Positions 34,771 to 41,928 of a DNA stretch of 42,559 bases are shown in pieces (the stretch's first letter is position 1; the number at the start of each line of letters is the position of its first letter). The notes below the pieces were generated by a model. It was not told the DNA's origin, made no database searches, and saw only the letters and a program-made list of their open reading frames with translations. The translations under genes were made by a program, and so were the position numbers. The DNA comes from Treponema sp. (lineage in GTDB: Bacteria; Spirochaetota; Spirochaetia; Treponematales; Treponemataceae): the NCBI GenBank assembly GCA_024698325.1, contig JAILRG010000056.1, positions 1-42,559 on the forward strand, written 5' to 3'.

Positions 34771-35988
34771 ATGGCAAGACTTTTTACATCAGAATCAGTT
34801 ACGGAAGGACATCCCGACAAAATTGCAGACCAGATTTCAGATGCAATTCTGGATGCCCTTATTGAGCAGGATCCCAATTCCCGGGTGGCGGCAGAAACGA
34901 CGGTTGCCACGGGACTGGCCCTGATTGTGGGTGAGATTACCACCAAGGCCTATGTGGACATTTCCAAGACGGTGCGCAACACAATCCGGGAAATCGGCTA
35001 CACCGGTAATTTTGAGGGCTTTGACGCGGACTCTATCGCCGTGCTTCAGTCCATTGACGAGCAGTCGGCGGACATCGCTCTGGGCGTGGATAAGGCGTAC
35101 GAGAGCAAGCTGGCGGGTGCCACGGAAGACTTTGGCACTGGTGCGGGCGATCAGGGCATTATTTTTGGCTATGCCACGGATGAGACGCCTGAATACCTGC
35201 CGCCGGCCATCAGTTTTGCCCACCGCCTGACCCGGCAGCTGGCAAAAGTCCGCAAGGAAGGCATTTTGCCCTACCTGCGGCCGGACGGCAAGAGTCAGGT
35301 GACGGTGGAATTCGGCGATGACGGCAGCGTTAAGCGGGTGCACACGGTGGTCATTTCCACCCAGCACGCGCCGGAGGTGGAGCTGGAGCAGATTCGCGCC
35401 GACGTGATTGAAAAAGTCATTAAGCCGGTGATTCCTGCCGGGCTTTTGGACGACGACACCATCTACTACGTGAATCCTACCGGCCGCTTTGTCATTGGCG
35501 GTCCCCAGGGCGATTCCGGCCTTACCGGGCGCAAGATTGTGGTGGACACCTACGGCGGTACCGGCCGGCACGGTGGCGGCGCCTTTAGCGGAAAGGATCC
35601 CACTAAGGTGGACCGGTCGGCGGCCTATGCTGCCCGCTGGGTGGCAAAGAACCTGGTGGCCGCTGGAGCTGCAAAAAAAGTGGAGGTGGAGCTGGCATAC
35701 GCAATCGGAGTTGCAAAGCCGGTCTCTATCGCCGTTGATACATTCGGAACAGGAGCTATAAGCGATGAAAAAATTGTTGAAGTCATCAATACGGTATTTG
35801 ATTTACGCCCAGCTGCTATTATCAGCGCACTTGATTTGCGCCGCCCGATTTATAAAAAGACTGCCGCATACGGTCACTTCGGCCGCAACGACCCGGACTT
35901 TACCTGGGAAAAGCTGGACAAGGTGACAGCCCTGAAGGCGGCGCTGGCAAACGCCGGGGCACAAGCCGGAGCAAAATCTGGACGCTAG
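34771..35988 (+). CDS. metK: MetK, S-adenosylmethionine synthetase
   Basis: A 405-residue protein making SAM from methionine and [49 protein letters not shown] and [16 protein letters not shown] are textbook motifs. AGGAGA precedes the start. Base composition shifts inside the gene: by hand count about 61% GC at 35581-35700 but about 43% at 35701-35820, with a matching change of codon choice. SAM made here would feed the radical SAM protein encoded two genes downstream as well as general methylation. Confidence 0.95.
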   Translation: MARLFTSESVTEGHPDKIADQISDAILDALIEQDPNSRVAAETTVATGLALIVGEITTKAYVDISKTVRNTIREIGYTGNFEGFDADSIAVLQSIDEQSADIALGVDKAYESKLAGATEDFGTGAGDQGIIFGYATDETPEYLPPAISFAHRLTRQLAKVRKEGILPYLRPDGKSQVTVEFGDDGSVKRVHTVVISTQHAPEVELEQIRADVIEKVIKPVIPAGLLDDDTIYYVNPTGRFVIGGPQGDSGLTGRKIVVDTYGGTGRHGGGAFSGKDPTKVDRSAAYAARWVAKNLVAAGAAKKVEVELAYAIGVAKPVSIAVDTFGTGAISDEKIVEVINTVFDLRPAAIISALDLRRPIYKKTAAYGHFGRNDPDFTWEKLDKVTALKAALANAGAQAGAKSGR

Positions 35989-35999
35989 CGGGGGTGAGT

Positions 36000-36779
36000 A
36001 TGCCTGGACATACGCTTTCAGTTTCCCATGTGGACAAGGCCTTTCGTCTGGAGTGCGACTACCTGCAGGTGCTTGACGACATCACCCTGGACATTCCTGC
36101 CGGCTCCTTTGTGAGCATTGTGGGGGCCAGCGGCTGTGGTAAGTCCACCCTCATCAGAACGATTGCTGGTTTGGAGCAGCCTACTTCTGGCTCGGTTACC
36201 TTAAACGGCAGGCTGATTACCCAGCCCTCGCTGACGGTAGGCATGGTCTTTCAGGAGGCCCGGCTTTTACCCTGGCTGTCAGTGGAAAAAAACATTGCTT
36301 TTGGCATTTCCGAAAAGTCCATGGCGAAAGCGGTGCGGAAAAAGAAGGTGCAGGATCTGATTGCCTTGACCGGTCTGAACGGTTTTGCAAAAGCCCTGCC
36401 CCGGCAGCTGTCCGGCGGTATGCAGCAGCGGGTGGCTATTGCCCGTGCCCTCATCAACACGCCGGACGTCCTGCTTCTGGACGAGCCTTTTGGCGCTCTG
36501 GACGCCTTTACCCGCATGACGATGCAGTCGGAACTGCTGAAAATCTGGCGGGCTGAAAAAAACACCATGGTGCTGGTGACCCACGACATCGATGAGGCCA
36601 TCTTTTTGAGCACCCACATCGTGATTCTGTCGGAGCGTCCGGGGCGGGTAAAGGAGATCATTCCCGTGCCCCTGACCGGTCAGCGGGACCGCAGCTCCAC
36701 GGAATTTTTAAAACTGCGCAAGCGGGTTCTGTCTTCCTTCTTTGGCAAGGACGAGGACCTGCTGGAATACTACCTGTAA
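36000..36779 (+). CDS. SsuB/TauB-like ABC transporter ATPase
   Basis: The start at ATG 36000 is chosen over GTG 35994 because GGGGGTGA, a near-perfect anti-16S match, ends 2 nt upstream. 259 residues. Walker A GASGCGKST at 42-50, Q-loop VFQEARLLPWL, signature LSGGMQQRVAIARAL, Walker B VLLLDEPFGALD, and H-loop LVTHDIDEA. The sequence sits in the nitrate/sulfonate/taurine class, which also moves thiamine and flavin precursors. Partners are the SsuA-like lipoprotein and SsuC-like permease downstream. Confidence 0.9.
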   Translation: MPGHTLSVSHVDKAFRLECDYLQVLDDITLDIPAGSFVSIVGASGCGKSTLIRTIAGLEQPTSGSVTLNGRLITQPSLTVGMVFQEARLLPWLSVEKNIAFGISEKSMAKAVRKKKVQDLIALTGLNGFAKALPRQLSGGMQQRVAIARALINTPDVLLLDEPFGALDAFTRMTMQSELLKIWRAEKNTMVLVTHDIDEAIFLSTHIVILSERPGRVKEIIPVPLTGQRDRSSTEFLKLRKRVLSSFFGKDEDLLEYYL

Positions 36780-36797
36780 GAAAAGGAGATTTGCCCT

Positions 36798-38048
36798 ATG
36801 GCACGAACGATAGATAAGGAATGGCGGAAGAAAGAGGAAAGTTTCCGCGAGGTTGTGAAGAAATATCCCGATATTTCCCCTTTCATCATCACCCAGCTGG
36901 ACGTGCAGCGTCGGGGCGTTACCTTTAGCCCTGCCGCCCTTGACCGGGTAGACCCGGCTATTCACCAGACCCGGCCTTTAGGCGACCGTCTGGCGCCAGA
37001 CTCCCTCTTGCTGCGGGACGGTACCAGCATCATCACCAACTTTACCTTTGCCACTTCTGACGGCACGATAAGCGGGCGCGATCCGTATCTGGTAGACGTA
37101 GTTGACGGCAAAATCGTACTTACCGATAACGGCGACGTGATTGATGAAGTGATTTACTGGGAAAAACCGGCCTACTACGACAAGGTGACCAGCTTGGGAA
37201 ACAAGATGAGCACGATTATCCGCGCCCGCCCCCAGCGCTTTGACTTGATTGTGAACCACTACTGCCACTTCTGGGATGCAGCGGGGGAGGGCTGCAAGTA
37301 CTGTGGCATTGGGGCGGAAGGCCACAAGTATAAAGGCGCCTGTAACGAGCACGTGAACTACGATGAGGTGCGGGAAGTCATGCAGGAGCTGATAAAGGAA
37401 AAAGGCCGCTTTGTAGGCTTTATTCTTTCCGGCGGCAGCGTTTTAAGCGGTAAGGAGCTCTGCGATGACGAGCTGGAGCAGTATATTCTGGCCATGCAGG
37501 CTGTCGGCTCAGTCTTTACGGCAAAGAAATTCCCCAGCCAGATAAACAGCACGGCTCTGAATGCCCGGCAGCTGGAACGGCTCTACAATGAGACGGGCCT
37601 TACCAGCTACACCACCGACCTGGAAGTTTTTGACGAGGAAGTGCACAAGTGGGTCTGCCCGGGAAAAGCCCGCCTGATTCCCTTTCAGGAGTGGAAGCAG
37701 CGGCTCTATGACGCCGTGGGGATTTTCGGCAAGGGACAGGTGAACACCGGCATTGTAAGCGGCGTGGAGCTGGCAACGCCCCATGGATTTAAAAGCGAGG
37801 CGGAAGCCATTGCCCGCAATCTGGAGACTGCCGAGGAGCTGACTTCCCATGGCGTGGGCTTAAAGCATGACGTGTGGAACGTGGTGCCCAATTCCATTTT
37901 CAAGAACCAGTCAACGCCTTCACTGGACTACTACGTGCAGATTACCAAGGGCTTTTACCAGCTGAACCGCAAGTACGGCATCAATACAGAGATGGACGAC
38001 TACCGCAAGTGCTCCATGCACGCAAACATCAATCTGGACAGGATTTAG
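36798..38048 (+). CDS. Radical SAM protein with CX9CX2C cluster motif, function unknown
   Basis: A 416-residue protein. The [4Fe-4S]-binding cysteines are C156, C166 and C169 (HYCHFWDAAGEGCKYCG), spacing CX9CX2C rather than CX3CX2C; this spacing is known from Elp3-type enzymes. ILSGGSVLSG fills the role of the SAM-binding GGE motif, and EVFDEEVHKWVCPGK and a late HDVWNVVPN segment follow. The N-terminal ~145 residues are an unassigned domain. The setting inside a sulfonate-type transporter operon with metK and yezD suggests action on an imported organosulfur compound, perhaps C-S cleavage. That is inference; no homologue of known function is recognised. Confidence 0.8.
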   Translation: MARTIDKEWRKKEESFREVVKKYPDISPFIITQLDVQRRGVTFSPAALDRVDPAIHQTRPLGDRLAPDSLLLRDGTSIITNFTFATSDGTISGRDPYLVDVVDGKIVLTDNGDVIDEVIYWEKPAYYDKVTSLGNKMSTIIRARPQRFDLIVNHYCHFWDAAGEGCKYCGIGAEGHKYKGACNEHVNYDEVREVMQELIKEKGRFVGFILSGGSVLSGKELCDDELEQYILAMQAVGSVFTAKKFPSQINSTALNARQLERLYNETGLTSYTTDLEVFDEEVHKWVCPGKARLIPFQEWKQRLYDAVGIFGKGQVNTGIVSGVELATPHGFKSEAEAIARNLETAEELTSHGVGLKHDVWNVVPNSIFKNQSTPSLDYYVQITKGFYQLNRKYGINTEMDDYRKCSMHANINLDRI

Positions 38049-38058
38049 GAGACGCATT

Positions 38059-38541
38059 ATGGCAGAAAAACTTACTGATGAACTGAAACACATTCTGACA
38101 GCTCCAGACACCCTTGCTGTCATCAGCGCTGTGGGAAAAGACGGAAATCCCTACAGCCAGGTGCCCCATAAAATCGGACTATGGGAAGACGGCCGCATTT
38201 CGGTGCACCAGCTTTTGGAAAAGTCCCTGCTGCAGAAAAACCTGGTCTACAGCCTCTGGTTTGACAGGCAGGTGTCCCTGGTGCTGGCGGCAAAAGACGG
38301 AAGCAGCTACCACCTCTATCTAAAGCCCTATCAGGCGCTGGTGGCAGGCAGGGAGTTCACCCGCGAATACCAGCAGGTGCTCTCCGAGTTCGGCCCGGAC
38401 TCCGACCTTTCTACCGTCTGGCTTTTTGATGTGGAAGCGGTTGCCTCCGCCAGCTACCGGGACGAGCGGGCAAAGGAGAGGGAAGAGCACCCCTACCTCT
38501 ATCATCTGGATCACATCGTAAAAGAGGAATACCGGGCATAA
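38059..38541 (+). CDS. Pyridoxamine-5'-phosphate-oxidase-like flavin split-barrel protein
   Basis: A 160-residue protein with the split-barrel pattern (TLAVISAVGKDGNPYSQVPHKIGLWEDGRISVHQ, then VSLVLAAKDGSSYHLYLKPYQALV). Members bind FMN, F420 or haem and include many reductases; true PNPOx activity is unlikely at this length. It starts 10 bp after the radical SAM gene, so the two are almost certainly coexpressed. It may supply electrons or process the product of that enzyme (inference). Confidence 0.75.
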   Translation: MAEKLTDELKHILTAPDTLAVISAVGKDGNPYSQVPHKIGLWEDGRISVHQLLEKSLLQKNLVYSLWFDRQVSLVLAAKDGSSYHLYLKPYQALVAGREFTREYQQVLSEFGPDSDLSTVWLFDVEAVASASYRDERAKEREEHPYLYHLDHIVKEEYRA

Positions 38542-38590
38542 GTCTGAGCCTGCCCGCACGGGCGGGGTTTTAGTTAAGGAGAGAAAAAAA

Positions 38591-39622
38591 ATGAGGAAAA
38601 CGATGCAGAAAATAAAAACGATGAAAAAAATGCCTGGGGCGCTGGCTTTGAGGCGGCCGCTTGGCACCCTGGTGCTGGCAATGAGCGGCCTGCTGCTGGT
38701 GACAGCCTGCTCAAAAAAAGAGGCGGCGCCCCTCAATTCGGCAAAAGTCATCCGCTATATCGGTTATGTTAATTACTACCCGATTTTTATCGCTGACGTA
38801 AAAGGCTTTTTCCGTGAGGAATTCGGCGACGAGGTGACCTTTGAGTTCAACCACCGCATGAACGGAGGCGCCGCAGCCATGGAAGCTATGGCCGCCGGTG
38901 AGGTTGATTTTGCCGCTTTGGGCGACATGCCCATCGTGCAGGCCCGGGCAAACGGCCTTGACGTGCAGGTGCTTTCCAGCGTTTTTGTCTCCACAAAATG
39001 CGCCAGTCTGGTGGCGGCAAAAGGCTCAAACATTCATTCCATACCGGACTTACGGGGAAAGAAGGTTGCCGTTCAGGGCGCCAGCGTTCAGAACAAGCTG
39101 CTGTTGAAATTCCTTGAGAAAGAGCATATTTCACCAGACGCCGTGGACATTTTGTACATGAAAAACAGGGACCAGCTGGCGGCTTTTTTAGGTAACAGCC
39201 TTGATGCTGTCGTTACCTCAGTGCCCTATACGCAAAGCATTGTGGAGCAGACTGGCGCCTACGAGGTGCTGAATGCTGAAGGTTACGACACCATCCGCAC
39301 CTATCTTGCCGCCAGCGGAAAATTCTTGCGGCAGAATCCTGACTATGCCGTTAAATTTCTGCGGGCGATAATAAAGGCCAATGCCTGGATACAGGAGCAT
39401 TATGATGAGACCATGGCTCTGTCGGCAGAAGAAGAGGGAATCAAACTGGAGTACCAGAAAATCAACTATGAGACCCGCACCTTTACCTTCAATCTGTCGG
39501 AGGATAGTTTGAACGGCCTGCAGGACACGGTGAACTACCTGCTGGCACAGGGCACCATTAGCGAAACGCTTGACGCCCGGACTTTTGCCGACAGAAAGTA
39601 CATTACGGAGGCACAGCGCTGA
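38591..39622 (+). CDS. SsuA/TauA-like ABC substrate-binding lipoprotein
   Basis: A 343-residue protein with a long basic N-terminus, a hydrophobic stretch and lipobox LVTAC (lipidated Cys40). The NMT1/SsuA-type fold is seen in IGYVNYYPIFIADVKGFF, GEVDFAALGDMPIVQARA and VVTSVPY. AAGGAGAG lies before the ATG. Ligand could be a sulfonate, another organosulfur acid, or a thiamine/flavin precursor; the operon context favours sulfur. A short GC hairpin lies in the 49-bp gap upstream. Confidence 0.87.
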   Translation: MRKTMQKIKTMKKMPGALALRRPLGTLVLAMSGLLLVTACSKKEAAPLNSAKVIRYIGYVNYYPIFIADVKGFFREEFGDEVTFEFNHRMNGGAAAMEAMAAGEVDFAALGDMPIVQARANGLDVQVLSSVFVSTKCASLVAAKGSNIHSIPDLRGKKVAVQGASVQNKLLLKFLEKEHISPDAVDILYMKNRDQLAAFLGNSLDAVVTSVPYTQSIVEQTGAYEVLNAEGYDTIRTYLAASGKFLRQNPDYAVKFLRAIIKANAWIQEHYDETMALSAEEEGIKLEYQKINYETRTFTFNLSEDSLNGLQDTVNYLLAQGTISETLDARTFADRKYITEAQR

Positions 39623-39624
39623 AA

Positions 39625-40407
39625 ATGGGAAGCCGTTTACTACCGCCCGCCTCCCGCGCAAAGGGGCCGCTGAGCGACCGCATCATCTTTGTGGCTACCC
39701 CCCTGCTGTTTCTGCTGGTCTGGCAGCTTCTGGGCGACCGGGGGCTGCTGAATGCGGTCATCCTGCCCACTCCGGCAAAAATCGTCCGGGCCTTCTGGTC
39801 CCTGCTGGTGACCGGAAAGCTTGCCAAGGACTTTTCTGCCAGTGCGGTGCGGGTGCTGCTGGGATTTTTGTACGGAACGGTCGCCGGCATTGTCCTAGGC
39901 ATACTGACCGGCCTGTTTGCCAAGGTCAGCAAGGCTCTGGCTGTGCTCTTTGGCGTGCTCCGTCCCATCCCGACGATTGGCCTGGTGCCCCTGATGATAC
40001 TCTGGTTCGGCATTGGGGAGACGTCAAAAGTCATCGTCATTGCCGTGGGCACCTTCTGGAGCGTGCTCCTAAACACCCAGGCCGGCATTGAGGCTGCTGA
40101 CCGAAAGCTCATCGAGGTGGCGCGGATTCTTGAAAAAGACCGGCTGACAGTGCTTCTGAAAGTGATTCTGCCCTCGGCACTGCCTTCCATGTTTACCGGG
40201 GTGCGGCTGGGCATCGGAAACGCCTGGAAAAGCGTGGTGGCAGCGGAGATGTTGGCGGCCACCCGGGGCATCGGCCACATGATTGAGTACGCCCGGGAGC
40301 TGGCCCAGCCGGCGAAAATGTTTGTGGGCATTCTGGTGGTTGGCATTGTGGGGCTCTTAATCGATGTCTGTATCCGCGCCCTGCAGAAAAAGCTCCTGCG
40401 CTGGTAG
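39625..40407 (+). CDS. SsuC/TauC-like ABC transporter permease
   Basis: A 260-residue protein with about six membrane segments and the coupling EAA-type loop (EVARILEKDRLTVLLKVILPSALPSMFTGVRLGIG). It is the membrane part of the transporter formed with the ATPase at 36000 and the lipoprotein gene ending two bases upstream. Leu is written mostly as CTG here, unlike the CTT/CTC-rich genes on either side of the island. Confidence 0.88.
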   Translation: MGSRLLPPASRAKGPLSDRIIFVATPLLFLLVWQLLGDRGLLNAVILPTPAKIVRAFWSLLVTGKLAKDFSASAVRVLLGFLYGTVAGIVLGILTGLFAKVSKALAVLFGVLRPIPTIGLVPLMILWFGIGETSKVIVIAVGTFWSVLLNTQAGIEAADRKLIEVARILEKDRLTVLLKVILPSALPSMFTGVRLGIGNAWKSVVAAEMLAATRGIGHMIEYARELAQPAKMFVGILVVGIVGLLIDVCIRALQKKLLRW

Positions 40408-40437
40408 CAGGGGAGGCATGGGGGCCGGCCCTTTCGG

Positions 40438-40466
40438 TTGACTAAAAAGGGGAGAAAAAGTATATT
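40438..40466 (+). promoter_or_regulatory. metY promoter
   Basis: TTGACT (40438-40443) and TATATT (40461-40466) are 17 bp apart; transcription should start near 40473. Its presence implies metY is transcribed separately from the transporter operon. Confidence 0.6.
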
Positions 40467-40473
40467 TCATTGA

Positions 40474-40497
40474 ATACATAGTAAATTACTAGGTAAT
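40474..40497. promoter_or_regulatory. Palindromic operator-like site upstream of metY
   Basis: The perfect 13-bp dyad TAGTAAATTACTA (40479-40491) sits in a longer imperfect palindrome. It starts right at the predicted transcription start and matches the site at 34300-34323 (19 of 24 bases). Its position just downstream of the promoter is the same kind of placement as at the metK island. Confidence 0.6.
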
Positions 40498-40514
40498 AAG
40501 GCGGAGAGGAAAAT

Positions 40515-41753
40515 ATGGGGTTCATCACAGATTCCTTGCATAAGAGTGTGACGAGGGAAAAAGGGCACGGCGCGACATTGCCGCCGGTCTATCAGGTGAG
40601 CGCTTTTGGTGCAGAAAGCATGGAAGGGCTCGAGTCAGTCTTTACTGGAAAGACGGCGGGCTTTGCCTATACCCGCATTGGAAATCCCACGGTCGCCGCT
40701 TTTGAGCAGCGGATCTGCGCCTTAGAGCATGGCTTTGGGGCTGTTGCCACCAGTTCCGGCATGGCGGCTATAAGCCAGGCTCTCTTAAACTTTCTGTCGA
40801 GCGGGGATGAGATTATCGCGTCCGGCGGCCTGTACGGCGGCACGATTCAGCTTTTTACGCTCTTAAAGCAGATTGGCATAACCGTGCGCTACGCAGAGCA
40901 CCTGTCAAAAGAGAGCATAGAAGCGCTTTACACGCCGCAGGTAAAAGCCGTTTTTGCCGAAGTCATCTCGAATCCCGGTCTTGAAGTGCTCGACATTGCT
41001 TCTCTTGCTGAGGCTGCACACAGCAAGGGCCTTCCGCTGATTGTCGACAGTACGACTGCAACCCCGTTTCTGTTTCATCCGATAGATGCTGGCGCCGACA
41101 TTGTGATTCATTCATCGTCAAAATACATTAACGGAACGAGTAACAGCATAAGCGGAGTCATCATCGATTCCGGCAGATTCAACTGGGATTTTGAGCGCTA
41201 CCCGGCACTTAAAGGCTTTGCCTCGTTTAAAAAGCTTGCCTATCTGGTTCGATTGCGGAAAGATTCGTGGGCAAGCCTCGGCGGCTGCCTGTCGCCGTTT
41301 AACGCGTACATGAACATTATCGGGCTTGAAACGCTGGGGCTTCGCATGGAGCGCATCTGCCATAATGCGCACGCGCTTGCAAAGGCGCTTTCTGCTGTCA
41401 GCGGAGTGAGCGTGCATTACCCGCTGCTTTCCGGTAGCGCGCAGCGCGAGCTTTGCGAAAAACAGCTTTCCGGCTACGGCGGCGGCATCCTTACGCTGCG
41501 CGTCGGTTCAAAAGAAAAAGCATACAAAATCGTGAATGCGCTTAAAATCGCAACGGTTGCCTCGAATATCGGGGACGTGCGCACGCTGGTTATCTGTCCC
41601 GCGCACACGCTGTTCCTGCACAATTCTGAAGCTGAACGCGTCGCCGCCGGTGTGTTTGACGATACGATTCGTGTAAGCGTCGGCATTGAGGATGCTGAAG
41701 ATTTGATTGCAGATTTTACGCAGGCGATTGCAGCTGGAAACGCAGCTGACTGA
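40515..41753 (+). CDS. metY: MetY-like O-acetylhomoserine sulfhydrylase (Cys/Met-metabolism PLP enzyme)
   Basis: A 412-residue protein of the cystathionine gamma-synthase/O-acetylhomoserine sulfhydrylase/methionine gamma-lyase family. Motifs: YTRIGNPTVAAFEQRI, ATSSGMAAISQAL, and the PLP lysine in HSSSKYINGTSNS. The family members cannot be told apart with certainty by eye; O-acetylhomoserine sulfhydrylase is favoured because the MetA in this window is predicted to make O-acetylhomoserine. GGAGAGG precedes the ATG. A strong terminator follows. Confidence 0.82.
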   Translation: MGFITDSLHKSVTREKGHGATLPPVYQVSAFGAESMEGLESVFTGKTAGFAYTRIGNPTVAAFEQRICALEHGFGAVATSSGMAAISQALLNFLSSGDEIIASGGLYGGTIQLFTLLKQIGITVRYAEHLSKESIEALYTPQVKAVFAEVISNPGLEVLDIASLAEAAHSKGLPLIVDSTTATPFLFHPIDAGADIVIHSSSKYINGTSNSISGVIIDSGRFNWDFERYPALKGFASFKKLAYLVRLRKDSWASLGGCLSPFNAYMNIIGLETLGLRMERICHNAHALAKALSAVSGVSVHYPLLSGSAQRELCEKQLSGYGGGILTLRVGSKEKAYKIVNALKIATVASNIGDVRTLVICPAHTLFLHNSEAERVAAGVFDDTIRVSVGIEDAEDLIADFTQAIAAGNAAD

Positions 41754-41775
41754 AAGCCTTTTGAATAAAAGCAGA

Positions 41776-41806
41776 CCCCGGAAATGGTTTCCGGGGCCTA
41801 TTTTTT
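41776..41806 (+). terminator. Intrinsic terminator after metY
   Basis: CCCCGGAAA (41776-41784) and TTTCCGGGG (41788-41796) form a perfect 9-bp stem with a 3-nt loop, followed by CCTA and six T (41801-41806). Confidence 0.9.
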
Positions 41807-41884
41807 GCGGCAGGGATTGGAGCGCCTTTAGTCCCGCGTAAGCGGGATGAGCCGCGTAAGACGGCGAAGCGCGGAAAGCCCGGT

Positions 41885-41910
41885 CCGCAGGTGGCGGATG
41901 CCACCTGCGG
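41885..41910. repeat. Perfect 11-bp inverted repeat between convergent genes
   Basis: CCGCAGGTGGC (41885-41895), GGAT, GCCACCTGCGG (41900-41910). It lies about 20 bp beyond the stop of the minus-strand cysNC gene. No T-run follows on that strand, so it is a strong hairpin but not a standard terminator. A smaller hairpin (tCCCGC-gtaa-GCGGGa) is at about 41832-41847. Confidence 0.75.
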
Positions 41911-41928
41911 GAGCCGCCCGTATTCTTT

